Assembly: GCA_905480145.1 (NCBI GenBank)
Contig: CAJQPA010000001.1
Location: forward strand, 57,053 to 121,052
DNA from: an uncultured Flavobacteriales bacterium
Lineage (GTDB): Bacteria > Bacteroidota > Bacteroidia > Flavobacteriales_D > Crocinitomicaceae
Length of the DNA stretch: 64,000 nucleotides
Direction of reading: 5' to 3'
The translations under genes were made by a program, and so were the position numbers. Positions 29,911-38,593 of this stretch are shown here, one piece after another. The first letter of the stretch is position 1; every line of letters starts with the position of its first letter. A model generated the notes under the pieces. It saw only the letters and a list, made by a program, of their open reading frames with translations, had not been told where the DNA came from and did not search any database.

Positions 29911-30258
29911 ATGATTGGAATTGGCAATGGGATTGGTGAAGCATTGCAAATCATTCTTTTGTTGAGTGCGTTTTCGCTTATAATAATTCCAGCTGTGTTT
30001 ATTTTGGGTTTTAAAAAAACAAAGTTGATTTCAAAACTTAATGGAACAAAAAAAATATCAATTCTTATTCTTCTGTATTTTATTTCTGCGCTTTTGGGGC
30101 ATTTAATCTTGTTAAAACTAATAACATTCGGGTTCTATTATGGTTTGATATGGACGAGCACTTTACTGTTGTTGGCAATTTGCTTCAACCTAATTATGTA
30201 TAGAAAAACTAAGAAAAACAACACTGATACTCCATTGCCAAAATCTCGTTTCGAATGA
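29911..30258 (+). CDS. Small membrane protein, unknown
   Basis: 115 residues with three to four hydrophobic segments (about 10-30, 48-68, 72-98) and a basic C-terminal tail. No known family recognised. It starts 19 bases after the S9 peptidase gene and probably shares its transcript; GAGGGAA just before the ATG resembles a Shine-Dalgarno sequence, rare in this window. Its stop codon lies inside a 22-bp perfect palindrome. Confidence 0.6.
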   Translation: MIGIGNGIGEALQIILLLSAFSLIIIPAVFILGFKKTKLISKLNGTKKISILILLYFISALLGHLILLKLITFGFYYGLIWTSTLLLLAICFNLIMYRKTKKNNTDTPLPKSRFE

Positions 30259-30271
30259 TTAATCATTCGAA
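30250..30271. repeat. 22-bp perfect palindrome spanning a stop codon
   Basis: Eleven consecutive bases on each side of the 30260/30261 centre are complementary; the arms begin TTCGAATGATT. The TGA stop of the small membrane protein (30256-30258) is inside. No T-run follows, so it is not a standard terminator. Confidence 0.7.
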
Positions 30272-30384
30272 CTCAAACGTACTTTCTTTGAAATTTGATT
30301 AACTTTAAATCGCTCGGTGAAAGCATTTTCAGAGCGTTGTCAAAAATGAAAAATTGAGAACTAAGAAACAACCCTGTTAAACTT

Positions 30385-31293
30385 ATGCGTTTTAATCTTG
30401 AGAATATTCCTTCCCAAAAAGGAAAAATAGCAATTGTAACCGGAGCTAATTCTGGGCTTGGAAAAGAAATAACAATTGGATTAGCAAAAAAAGAAATAAA
30501 AGTAATAATGGCTTGCCGAAATCAATCCAAAGCCGAATCAGCAAAAGCCGAAGTATTATCTAAAGTAAATAACGCTGATTTAGAAGTAATGATTTTGGAT
30601 CTTAGCAGTTTAAGCTCTGTTCGAAATTTTGCTTCAGCCTTTGGTAAAAAATATAAGCGTCTTGACTTATTAATTGAAAATGCTGGAATTATGGTTCCAC
30701 CGCTTTCCAAAACAGAAGATGGATTCGAAAGCCAAATGGGTGTTAACTATTTTAGTCATTTTTTACTTACCAACTTGCTGTACCCATTATTAAACAAAAC
30801 GAAAGGTTCCCGCATAGCAACCACGAGCAGTTTGGCGCATGAAAGCGGAAGAATTGACTTTGATAATTTAAACGCAGAAAAAGGATATTCCAAAATGGGA
30901 GCATATGGGCAAAGTAAACTGGCTTGTTTACTTTTTGCGTACGAACTAAAAAGACGGCTAGAAAAAGCTGGAAGTAACGTTATTGCCGTTTCCTCCCACC
31001 CAGGAGTATCCAAAACAAACTTATTTGCTAATTTTCCTAAGATTGCTCAAATTCTAATGGTACCACTTCTACCAATTTTTACACACTCACCTAAACATGC
31101 TGCCTTACCGACATTGTATGCTGCTCTGAGTGCTGATGCAGAAAGTGGAGATTACTATGGTCCAACAGGATTTAACGGAATGAAAGGAAAACCTGGAAAA
31201 GTGAAATCGAAACCACATTCTTATGACGAAAAGGTCGCATCTGAGCTTTGGGATGTTTCTGAAAAGCTCACTGGAGAAAAATTTATTTTATAA
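30385..31293 (+). CDS. Short-chain dehydrogenase/reductase
   Basis: 302 residues, classical SDR of the retinol-dehydrogenase/WW-oxidoreductase-like group. NAD(P)-binding TGANSGLGKE (about 19-28), NAGIM, catalytic Ser in 'TTSSLAHESG' and Tyr/Lys in YGQSK are present. An Arg after the second strand ('IMACRNQSKA') favours NADPH. Substrate unknown. It stands alone; 126 bases separate it from the previous gene. Confidence 0.9.
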   Translation: MRFNLENIPSQKGKIAIVTGANSGLGKEITIGLAKKEIKVIMACRNQSKAESAKAEVLSKVNNADLEVMILDLSSLSSVRNFASAFGKKYKRLDLLIENAGIMVPPLSKTEDGFESQMGVNYFSHFLLTNLLYPLLNKTKGSRIATTSSLAHESGRIDFDNLNAEKGYSKMGAYGQSKLACLLFAYELKRRLEKAGSNVIAVSSHPGVSKTNLFANFPKIAQILMVPLLPIFTHSPKHAALPTLYAALSADAESGDYYGPTGFNGMKGKPGKVKSKPHSYDEKVASELWDVSEKLTGEKFIL

Positions 31294-31413
31294 AAAAGAT
31301 TTGCTAGCAATATCTATACGAACAAATCGATTTCACCCATTTTATTTGGAACGTTTGTGACAATTGCAATATGACTTAATAAATAAAATCAATTAATTTT
31401 CGTATTTTTAAAT

Positions 31414-31881
31414 ATGAGGGTTTTAACATATCTAACGCTAGCAGCGACTTTATTCTTCGTTGGGTGTAAAAAAGATAAAACAGACATTATCGATTATCGG
31501 ACGCAGTTCACTGGAAATTTTATTTTCACTCAAACCTGGTCATATGGAGGCCCAACAGGCTCAGGGAGCAGTGAGGAAGAACATCTAGGCTCGATAAGAG
31601 TGTACCAAGAGTCAGATGAGAAGATCAACCATGAAATGGATAATATTGAACTACCCAGAGATAATAAAATTGTCATCACATTAGACGCAGACAAAATAAC
31701 CTTTTCTCAAATAGATGAGTCAGGAGTATTCGTTCCACGAAACGAAGATTTTCCTTCCACAGGCAATGACTTAAAACAATCCGGTTACTTTTCAGAAAAC
31801 AGGGATACGGTTCATATTTCAATTGAATTTGGACAGGGTATTGGCTGGGAAGAACATGAAATCACAGGAATTAGGCAATAA
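31414..31881 (+). CDS. Small lipoprotein, unknown
   Basis: 155 residues. Signal peptide with lipobox FVGC (Cys18) followed by KKDK. The mature part is beta-rich ('FTGNFIFTQTWSYGG', 'NKIVITLDADKITFSQ', 'DTVHISIEFGQGIGWEEHEITG'), the pattern of a lipocalin-like or small beta-sandwich lipoprotein. No family recognised. It stands alone. TATTTTTA at 31403-31410, three bases before the ATG, could be a -7 element. Confidence 0.75.
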   Translation: MRVLTYLTLAATLFFVGCKKDKTDIIDYRTQFTGNFIFTQTWSYGGPTGSGSSEEEHLGSIRVYQESDEKINHEMDNIELPRDNKIVITLDADKITFSQIDESGVFVPRNEDFPSTGNDLKQSGYFSENRDTVHISIEFGQGIGWEEHEITGIRQ

Positions 31882-32048
31882 TAATAAAAAATGATTCAAA
31901 GAGACTCGCACACCAACATAGCTTTAACCCAATGCGGATGGGCTTCTTCGAAATATCAAACCACCCAAATCAACTAATTCATAACTAAAACAAAAATATT
32001 GGTCAACCTGCATGATGCACACAGACTTGGCCTTTTCAACCAATAACC

Positions 32049-33266
32049 ATGACGTTAAATAGTCTAAAAAATATCATAATACTGGTCATAAGCTTAACAA
32101 TGATCTTGAGTTGCAAGAAAGTCAATGAAGATTGTAATTTAACCGCCTATCCAAATGCACCAAATAGCGAATGGTTCAAATCTCATAGTGGTTCTAAAGA
32201 TGAGTCTCATGGGCATTTTATTTTATCCTGTTCAGATGGTGGTTTCTTGCAAATAGGAGAAACAGGAGACATTACTAAATCTTCCAAATTGTTAGCAATC
32301 AAAACAAATGGTTCCGGATCATACTTATGGAGTAAGGAAATTTCCACTGGTGATCACAACTTGGGGAATTCTGCTATAGAATTAAATGATGGTTATTTGA
32401 TTTGTGGTGCTCAGGACAAGAATAGTTCGATCATCAAACTCAAAAAATCAAATGGAGATGTTATTTGGAACAAATCATTTGACAATGGAGGAAGTGATGC
32501 ATTTGAAAATTTGGTTTTGACTTCCAACGGTTTTATGGCAATAGGCTATATAAATGCTGAAGACGATCAAAACACATTCTATACACACGGAACAGGATAT
32601 CTTACATTTTTAAATGATCAAGGAGAGAAAACAAGTGGTAAAAATATTGATATATCTCATCCATACAGAATAAAATCGCACAACAATGAATACATTATTT
32701 CCGGTCTATCAAACGGAGCAAGTGATTATGTGTTGATGAAAACAGATAGCCTTGGCAGCAACATATGGACTAAAACATTCGGTGGTTCGAGAGACGACCA
32801 CTGCTTTGGAATGGATATTACGAATGATGGATTTATTTATCTAACAGGGCATACTCTTTCAGACACTGAGAACTGGGATACCTACACCATGAAAATCACG
32901 AATAATGGAATCCAATTGTGGGAGATGAAACGGGGGAATCCTCGAGGATTTAAGCCAAAATATATTCACGATGAGGCTTGGGGAATAAAAGCCACTAGTG
33001 ATGGTGGATGCCTCGTAGTTGCGGGCACAGGAGATGAATACGGGCGATACAGAAGAAGATGTGGGAATGATGGAGATAACTCCAACACCTGGCATATATA
33101 CTTATTAAAGTATGATGCTAATGGTAATCTAGAATGGCAACAAACATATGGAGGCGACAAAGGCGTAGACTGGGCTGGAGAAGATATAGATGTTACCAGT
33201 GATGGAGGTATCATTATCGCTGTTGACAATGGAGCTTTTGGCTTTCTTAGGCTAGAACAATTTTAA
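32049..33266 (+). CDS. Lipoprotein with beta-propeller-like repeats
   Basis: 405 residues. Signal peptide with lipobox ILSC (Cys22) and KK after it. The mature part carries at least six blade-like repeats of the form 'W-ktfGGsrdDhcfgmdiTnDGfiylTGhT', with later copies 'ATSDGGCLVVAGTGD' and 'VTSDGGIIIAVDNG'. In Bacteroidota such proteins are cell-surface or periplasmic binding propellers without known catalysis. Unlike many relatives it has no T9SS domain. The 167 bases upstream hold no gene I can see. Confidence 0.75.
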   Translation: MTLNSLKNIIILVISLTMILSCKKVNEDCNLTAYPNAPNSEWFKSHSGSKDESHGHFILSCSDGGFLQIGETGDITKSSKLLAIKTNGSGSYLWSKEISTGDHNLGNSAIELNDGYLICGAQDKNSSIIKLKKSNGDVIWNKSFDNGGSDAFENLVLTSNGFMAIGYINAEDDQNTFYTHGTGYLTFLNDQGEKTSGKNIDISHPYRIKSHNNEYIISGLSNGASDYVLMKTDSLGSNIWTKTFGGSRDDHCFGMDITNDGFIYLTGHTLSDTENWDTYTMKITNNGIQLWEMKRGNPRGFKPKYIHDEAWGIKATSDGGCLVVAGTGDEYGRYRRRCGNDGDNSNTWHIYLLKYDANGNLEWQQTYGGDKGVDWAGEDIDVTSDGGIIIAVDNGAFGFLRLEQF

Positions 33267-33304
33267 TGAATTAATGCTATTTTCATGCACTAAACAAATC
33301 GGCT

Positions 33305-33312
33305 TAAATTTG
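33305..33312 (+). promoter_or_regulatory. -7 element five bases before the GNAT start codon
   Basis: TAAATTTG matches TAnnTTTG; TTTC (33281-33284) sits 20 bases upstream as a one-mismatch -33 element. The ATG at 33318 would be at or next to the transcription start, predicting a leaderless mRNA. Confidence 0.45.
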
Positions 33313-33317
33313 TTTCT

Positions 33318-33842
33318 ATGAACACAAACGTTTCGATTATAAAAACCAGGAAAAAGGATGCTGAAATACTCCGAGAAATGGCGATTACCACTTTTCGAGA
33401 ATCGCATGGCCACAGCGCTTCTACTGAAGATATAGGTGAATACATAAATGCTAAATTCACATTGGAAAATATAGAAGGAGAATTATCCGATGATTCGAAT
33501 GTATTTCACTTGGTTTATGTCAACGAAGAACTGGCTGGCTACTCGAAAATAATCTATAACACAGCCTACGAAAATCTCACAAAAGACAACAGCACCAAAC
33601 TCGAACGATTATACGTTCTAGAAAAATTCCATGACCTAAAGATTGGTAAACAACTCATGGATTTCAACCTAAATATCGCGAAACAAAATGCTCAATCAGA
33701 AATTTGGCTATACGTCTGGACAGAAAACTACCGCGCTGTTAGCTTCTACCAAAAGTATGGTTTTCGACAAATCGCCGAAACTAATTTCCAAATTTCTGTC
33801 CAACACTCTAACCCAAATTGGATTTTAAGTATGGAGTTTTAG
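33318..33842 (+). CDS. GNAT-family N-acetyltransferase
   Basis: 174 residues. The GNAT core is visible: 'VYVNEELAGYSKIIYN' (strand 4), 'LERLYVLEKFHDLKIGKQLMDFNLNIAKQN' (acetyl-CoA pyrophosphate loop, here HDLKIGKQL) and 'IWLYVWTENYRAVSFYQKYGFRQIAE'. The substrate could be a protein N-terminus, amine or small molecule. It stands alone between two genes and is probably transcribed from a promoter abutting the ATG. Confidence 0.88.
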   Translation: MNTNVSIIKTRKKDAEILREMAITTFRESHGHSASTEDIGEYINAKFTLENIEGELSDDSNVFHLVYVNEELAGYSKIIYNTAYENLTKDNSTKLERLYVLEKFHDLKIGKQLMDFNLNIAKQNAQSEIWLYVWTENYRAVSFYQKYGFRQIAETNFQISVQHSNPNWILSMEF

Positions 33843-33883
33843 GCAATACTCCTAATTGAATAAATCAATTGTTATGTTTTTTT

Positions 33884-33891
33884 TACCTTTG
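33884..33891 (+). promoter_or_regulatory. -7 element five bases before the DUF3089 start codon
   Basis: TACCTTTG matches TAnnTTTG, ending five bases before ATG 33897. No -33 element at normal spacing. Used here to prefer ATG 33897 over the GTG at 33891, which overlaps the element. Confidence 0.4.
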
Positions 33892-33896
33892 TGAAT

Positions 33897-34850
33897 ATGC
33901 ATTATTTCGGCTTCTTCATTATCACCATCATATCTTTTTGTTCATCAGCCCAAGATCTAGATTATTCCGACAATTACAATTGGGCTTACCTTCCTGGTGA
34001 TACTATAGTCTGGCCTGAGTTTGTCGAAAAGGATACTCTCGCCAGCCAAGTGGATGTTTTTTTTCTTTACCCGACCTTTTTAATTGATAAGAAGGATGAG
34101 CGCTGGAACTACAACATTGATGATTCAACGCACAGATCAAGTGTTATTAATTCAATTAGGATGCAAGGTTCTGCATGGGGTTCAGCAGGAACAATTTACA
34201 CACCATATTATCGGCAAGCTCATATTAAAGCATTCCGAGATATTGAAAACGATGGCGAAAAAGCATTAATATTTGCATACAATGATGTTCGAGCGGCTTT
34301 CAAGTATTATCTCGAAAATTACAACAATGGTCATGCAATTATTTTGGCGGGACACAGTCAAGGTAGTGTAATGCTATCTGAATTAATCAAGGATTTTTTT
34401 GATGGAAAACCACTTCAGAAAAAATTGGTTGCCGCCTATCTGCCGGGAGCAGGTATTACAAATGAAGAATTTAACGAAGTTAAACTAATGACTCATCCAG
34501 AATCTGTTGGGGGCTACATAACTTGGAATACATTCAAAAAGAACTATGACCAGCCCAACTATCATAATTGGTATAAAGGCAAGGCTGTTATTAATCCTGT
34601 AACTTGGGATGAATCGGAATTTGCTTCTAGAGATTTACACAAAGGTTTTTATTTTACAAATGGAAAAATGTATCGCGAAAGTTTTGAAACGAATACAATT
34701 GATGGCGCTATTTGGATCACCGTTCCCCATTTCCCATTCCGTTTAATGGCGCTGAAAATGAAACATTATCATGTGGGCGATGTAAATCTGTTTTGGGAAG
34801 ATATTCGTCTTAATTCTTTGGCGCGAATAAAATCGTATTTTAGGCTATAG
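33897..34850 (+). CDS. Secreted DUF3089 alpha/beta-hydrolase-like protein
   Basis: 317 residues from ATG 33897; a GTG two codons upstream is the alternative. Signal peptide to about FCSSAQ. Nucleophile elbow AGHSQGS is characteristic of lipase/esterase-type alpha/beta hydrolases and of DUF3089. 'DVFFLYPTFL', 'YTPYYRQAHIKAF' and a late 'DVNLFWEDIR' are further family landmarks. Substrate unknown. It is a single gene. Confidence 0.85.
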   Translation: MHYFGFFIITIISFCSSAQDLDYSDNYNWAYLPGDTIVWPEFVEKDTLASQVDVFFLYPTFLIDKKDERWNYNIDDSTHRSSVINSIRMQGSAWGSAGTIYTPYYRQAHIKAFRDIENDGEKALIFAYNDVRAAFKYYLENYNNGHAIILAGHSQGSVMLSELIKDFFDGKPLQKKLVAAYLPGAGITNEEFNEVKLMTHPESVGGYITWNTFKKNYDQPNYHNWYKGKAVINPVTWDESEFASRDLHKGFYFTNGKMYRESFETNTIDGAIWITVPHFPFRLMALKMKHYHVGDVNLFWEDIRLNSLARIKSYFRL

Positions 34851-35120
34851 ATCACTTAATAAAAAATTATTTATCCATTAGGAGGTCGCTTGGTATTCTT
34901 CGAAAGTGATGCAATCCCACATGAAGTTCATCTTTAGTCAGAGAAAGGAAAAGCATAGTGGGGTGATTAAAAGATTAAGATGTTGAAAACTTTATAATTA
35001 TGTCAACTTCTATTATTTACGCTATATTAGAGTTTTAGTAATCCAATTTTGCTCTGACGTTATAGCTAATTAGAAAATAAAGAGACATTCACTTTGCGAG
35101 TAGAAGTAAAAAATCCAAGA
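34851..35120. other. Largest gene-free gap, nothing recognised
   Basis: About 270 bases between the DUF3089 and DTW genes. I see no tRNA-like cloverleaf, no hairpin with T-run and no open frame with coding character. It is A+T-rich and may be decayed sequence or regulatory DNA. Confidence 0.5.
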
Positions 35121-35819
35121 ATGGAATGTTACAAATGCATGCGGCCTTCAAGCGCATGTATTTGTAAATACATTAGTCCTATCCTTACAGAGACTCGTTT
35201 TATTATTCTTATGCATCCCAAAGAATACATTAAAGAAAAAAACGGAACAGGACATATGACTAGGCTCCAACTTGAAAATTCAGAAATCATAGTTGGTGTC
35301 GATTTCACTAATAATAATCGTGTAAATGAAATACTGGCTAAAGAAAAGAATTCTTCTTTTTTACTCTATCCGGGAAAAGATAATTTTAACTTATCGCTTA
35401 AGAAAAGTTCAGAAATAAGTTCATTTATGGGAAACAACCCAATCATCTTCATACTAGATGGAACTTGGCCTTGCGTTCGAAAAATGCTAAAGCTAAGTAA
35501 GAACCTTCAAAAACTAAAAAGAGTGAGTTTTGATAATGAAATTAAATCAAAATTTATTATCAAGCAGCAACCAGAATCTCTTTGCCTTAGTACAATTGAA
35601 TCCGTCTACACTGTCGTGAATTTACTAAAAGATGGAGTCGAAAAATGCGAGACAAAGGGGTTCCTACTTCCTTTTGAAAAAATGATAGAGCATCAAATCG
35701 AATGCACTCTAAACCCAAATAATAAAAAGTATCGCCCAAGTAAGAAAAAAGAGATTCTTCCTAAAACAATTTATAAGAAGAAAACAGAAAGAAATATAAT
35801 TTTTGAAGAAAACCGTTAG
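35121..35819 (+). CDS. DTW-domain protein (tRNA acp3U-transferase-like, TapT/Tuaa family)
   Basis: 232 residues from ATG 35121; a TTG at 35094 would add nine residues. The N-terminal cysteine cluster CYKCMRPSSACIC is typical of DTW proteins, followed by 'ILMHPKEYIKEKNGTGHM' and the name-giving 'DGTWPCVRKM'. Characterised members transfer the aminocarboxypropyl group of SAM to uridine in tRNA (acp3U). The C-terminal lysine-rich tail suits RNA binding. It stands alone. Confidence 0.85.
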   Translation: MECYKCMRPSSACICKYISPILTETRFIILMHPKEYIKEKNGTGHMTRLQLENSEIIVGVDFTNNNRVNEILAKEKNSSFLLYPGKDNFNLSLKKSSEISSFMGNNPIIFILDGTWPCVRKMLKLSKNLQKLKRVSFDNEIKSKFIIKQQPESLCLSTIESVYTVVNLLKDGVEKCETKGFLLPFEKMIEHQIECTLNPNNKKYRPSKKKEILPKTIYKKKTERNIIFEENR

Positions 35820-35927
35820 ATGCCTTTTTTATATTAATGCTCGTTCTAAACAATGATATTTATTAAACACGAATAAAAATGGACCTAGTAATTCTAATAA
35901 AGGCAAATAAGATTTAAGTCTTCAATA

Positions 35928-36248
35928 CTATCCGAACCAAACATCATTGATCACTTCCTTTCCGGCAAACTCATTGATTCTCTGAATAATAATGGATTTA
36001 CCGTGGGATAACTCTTCTCGCATAACAGAAGAATCCATTTTTAACACCAGCTTGTTATTCTTAATAGAAATCTCTTTTGTTCTGTTTGCGACCGCTACCC
36101 CCATTAATTCTGGCCAAGCCTGAACAATTTCCAATTGCTTCGCCCTGTCTTCATATCCATATGCTTTGAACCAACGGTCAATCACCTCTTTTAAAGGAGC
36201 CTCATTCGAAGTCCTTTTTAGGTCGCTATATTTACTTTTCTTCGACAT
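35928..36248 (-). CDS. DUF721 protein, DciA-like helicase-loader candidate
   Basis: 106 residues. The pattern 'LKEVIDRWFKAYGYEDRAKQLEIVQAWPELMG' followed by a 'ANRTKEISIKNNKLVLKMDSSVMREELSHGKSIIIQRIN' KH-like part matches DUF721/DciA. Characterised DciA proteins load the replicative helicase DnaB. The start overlaps recF by 17 bases, and the recF-DUF721 order is common in bacteria. It has no C-terminal disordered tail, being on the short side. Confidence 0.88.
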   Translation of the reverse strand: MSKKSKYSDLKRTSNEAPLKEVIDRWFKAYGYEDRAKQLEIVQAWPELMGVAVANRTKEISIKNNKLVLKMDSSVMREELSHGKSIIIQRINEFAGKEVINDVWFG

Positions 36249-37353
36249 AATTCAATTCTTTAACCGAACCTCCGTTTACTTCAAATAGATTGAAATCGAG
36301 ATTACTATCTGCAAATATTTTTTGAACACGCTCAGCGTCTGTATCTGTCACAAGTACTTGACCGAAAAAATTATCCGAAACTAAATGCATTAATCGCTCT
36401 ACTCTTGAGTGATCTAGTTTGTCAAAGATATCATCTAAAAGTAAGACTGGCAAAACTCCCAAGTGATTTTTTAACCATTCATATTGTGCGAGACGTAGTG
36501 CAATGATAAAAGACTTTTGCTGACCCTGTGAACCAAATTTCTTTACCGAATGCCCTTTTATTTCAAAGACTAAATCATCCTTATGCGTACCAGCATTTGA
36601 ATACCTGGTCTGCGCATCTTTATGTCTATTTTTAACGATTAAATTTTCGAAACTATCCTCATTCAATTGAGATCGATACACTAAATGAACTTCTTCCTCT
36701 ACTGTTCCAATGGCATCATAATGTTTTTGAAACACGGGAATAAACTCCGCTAAGAATTCTTTTCTTTTTGCGTGAATATCATTTCCCAGAACAATCATCT
36801 GTTCATCCCAAACGTCTATAGACTCTTGATCAAACATACGATGTTCTGCCATATTTTTAAGCAAAGCATTTCTTTGAGCCAGTACTTTCGAATATTTTTG
36901 AATCGCTTGAAGATACTTTCGATCGAATTGAGAAATAATCCCATCCATCCACCTTCTTCTTAATTCACTTCCTTCAGATATTAAGTCTTTATCGTATGGA
37001 GAAATCATTACCGCTGGAAACTGACCAATATGATCGGCTAACTTTTCATATTCTTGTTTATTTCTTCTAAAAACTTTCTTTGCTCCTGCTTTTACCGCAC
37101 AATGAATATTTACTTTTACATCTTCTTTTATCCAATTTCCTTGAATCATAAAGAAGGCTTGATCAAAACGAATATTCTGACTGTCAATAGAATTCATATA
37201 AGATTTGCATATACTCAGGTAATGCACTGCATCCAGAATATTGGTCTTCCCTGCCCCATTATTTCCTACAAAACAATTGATGCCTTTCGACAATGAGATT
37301 TCGGAATCTTCGTAGTTTTTAAAATTGACGAGATGAAGGTTTTTTAAGTGCAT
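36232..37353 (-). CDS. recF: DNA replication/repair protein RecF
   Basis: 373 residues. SMC-like ATPase: Walker A GNNGAGKTN (30-38), 'LNEDSFENLIVKNR' coiled section, signature 'FGSQGQQKSFIIALRLAQYEW' and Walker B 'VLLLDDIFDKLD'. It helps RecA load at single-stranded gaps. It is transcribed divergently from the TPR gene; a TATTTTTG element (37366-37359, minus strand) ends five bases before its ATG. Confidence 0.96.
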   Translation of the reverse strand: MHLKNLHLVNFKNYEDSEISLSKGINCFVGNNGAGKTNILDAVHYLSICKSYMNSIDSQNIRFDQAFFMIQGNWIKEDVKVNIHCAVKAGAKKVFRRNKQEYEKLADHIGQFPAVMISPYDKDLISEGSELRRRWMDGIISQFDRKYLQAIQKYSKVLAQRNALLKNMAEHRMFDQESIDVWDEQMIVLGNDIHAKRKEFLAEFIPVFQKHYDAIGTVEEEVHLVYRSQLNEDSFENLIVKNRHKDAQTRYSNAGTHKDDLVFEIKGHSVKKFGSQGQQKSFIIALRLAQYEWLKNHLGVLPVLLLDDIFDKLDHSRVERLMHLVSDNFFGQVLVTDTDAERVQKIFADSNLDFNLFEVNGGSVKELNYVEEK

Positions 37354-37358
37354 TACAG

Positions 37359-37366
37359 CAAAAATA
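37359..37366 (-). promoter_or_regulatory. -7 element five bases before the recF start codon
   Basis: TATTTTTG on the minus strand matches TAnnTTTG; the spacing to ATG 37353 predicts a leaderless recF mRNA. No TTG at -33. Confidence 0.4.
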
Positions 37367-37420
37367 ATTCAATTAACGGAATTCTTTCTTTCATTCATTT
37401 AATTTCTTGAAAAAAAAGGT

Positions 37421-37428
37421 TATTTTTG
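37421..37428 (+). promoter_or_regulatory. -7 element upstream of the TPR-ribH-glmM operon
   Basis: TATTTTTG matches TAnnTTTG, 20 bases before ATG 37449. A -33 element at normal spacing is not evident. Confidence 0.4.
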
Positions 37429-37448
37429 CTCGCTATTAAATAAGAACA

Positions 37449-38087
37449 ATGTTAGAAGATATATCAGGAGAAAAGATTAAAGAACAATTTAAAAGTAACT
37501 CAACTTTAAGAACAGTTACTATTGTTGTCGGAGGATTAATTGTATTGGTTATAGGATATTTCTTGTACCAACAATTTATTGCTAAACCAGCAAATGAAAA
37601 ATCAAAAGATGCAACATGGGCTGCTTTAAACCTTATCCAGAAAGATTCTACGGATATGGCGATTGAAGAACTAAACTTTCAAGTTGATAAATTCGACGGA
37701 AAAGTAGGTGGAGAAGTTTCTCAATTCCTTTTAGCAGGAGAGTTAATGAAGAAGGGTGAATTTGAACAAGCTATCGAAGCTTTAGACGGAACTAATTTAG
37801 ATGACACTTATGGTCCAGCTATGGTTCTTGGTTTGAAAGGTGATGCTTATTCTGAATTGGCAAATTATTCTGAAGCTATCTCAAATTACTTTGAAGCTGC
37901 TGAAGTTAACCCTAATGATTTAACAACTCCAATGTATTTAATGAAAGCTGGGCTATGCTTAGAAGAGTTAAACAACTTTGAAAAAGCAACCGAAACTTAC
38001 GAAAGAATTAAAAATGAATACCCTTCCTTCGCTTCTCAAAAGCAAATAGATAAATATATCGCAAGAACAGGGAACAAAAAGAACTAA
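37449..38087 (+). CDS. Membrane-anchored tetratricopeptide-repeat protein
   Basis: 212 residues. One membrane helix (about 25-46), then a periplasmic helical part with TPR units ('FEQAIEALDGTNLDDTYGPAMVLGLKGDAYSELANYSEAISNYFEAAEVNP' and 'YLMKAGLCLEELNNFEKATETYERIKNEYP'). The topology is that of YfgM-type proteins, which assist periplasmic chaperones. It is the first gene of an operon, six bases before ribH. Confidence 0.85.
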   Translation: MLEDISGEKIKEQFKSNSTLRTVTIVVGGLIVLVIGYFLYQQFIAKPANEKSKDATWAALNLIQKDSTDMAIEELNFQVDKFDGKVGGEVSQFLLAGELMKKGEFEQAIEALDGTNLDDTYGPAMVLGLKGDAYSELANYSEAISNYFEAAEVNPNDLTTPMYLMKAGLCLEELNNFEKATETYERIKNEYPSFASQKQIDKYIARTGNKKN

Positions 38088-38093
38088 ACAAAT

Positions 38094-38582
38094 ATGGCTA
38101 CTGCAAACCGCAACTTGTCAGATTACATTAAGGAAGAAATTCCAAACGGTGCCGATTTCAAAATCGGCATTGTTGTTTCTGAATGGAACGATCAAATAAC
38201 CATAAGTCTGCTCGAAGGAGCCAAAGAAGTTTTAACAGACAACGGAGTTAAAACGGAAAACATTGATGTGAGATTTGTTCCTGGAGCATTTGAATTACCG
38301 TTAGGTTGTCAATTCATGTGTGAAAAAGGACATGTGGATGGTGTAATCGCAATAGGCGTTGTTATTCAGGGTGAAACAAAACATTTCGATTATGTGTGTG
38401 AGGGAGCATCCCAAGGAATTAAAGACGTTAACCTGAAATACAATACACCTGTTTCTTTTTGCGTTTTAACGGATAACACACTGCAGCAATCCATTGATCG
38501 CTCTGGAGGAATTCACGGTAACAAGGGAATTGAATGTGCAATCGCTTGTATGAAGATGATTGCGCTTAAAAAAGCTATATAA
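38094..38582 (+). CDS. ribH: 6,7-dimethyl-8-ribityllumazine synthase
   Basis: 162 residues. Riboflavin biosynthesis enzyme joining the ribityl pyrimidine and dihydroxybutanone phosphate. The conserved 'VPGAFELPLGCQFM', 'IAIGVVIQGETKHFDYVCEGASQGI' (with the active-site His) and 'PVSFCVLTDNTLQQSIDRSG' are all present. It would assemble as an icosahedral or pentameric enzyme in the cytosol. Six bases after the TPR gene. Confidence 0.97.
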   Translation: MATANRNLSDYIKEEIPNGADFKIGIVVSEWNDQITISLLEGAKEVLTDNGVKTENIDVRFVPGAFELPLGCQFMCEKGHVDGVIAIGVVIQGETKHFDYVCEGASQGIKDVNLKYNTPVSFCVLTDNTLQQSIDRSGGIHGNKGIECAIACMKMIALKKAI

Positions 38583-38593
38583 CACATTACATT

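Noticed and set aside
30250..30271. Palindrome read as a rho-independent terminator
   Set aside because: No T-run on either side and the stem is A+T-rich; kept as a repeat instead.
34851..35120. Possible RNA gene in the largest gap
   Set aside because: No tRNA-like arms or stable hairpin with conserved features was visible.
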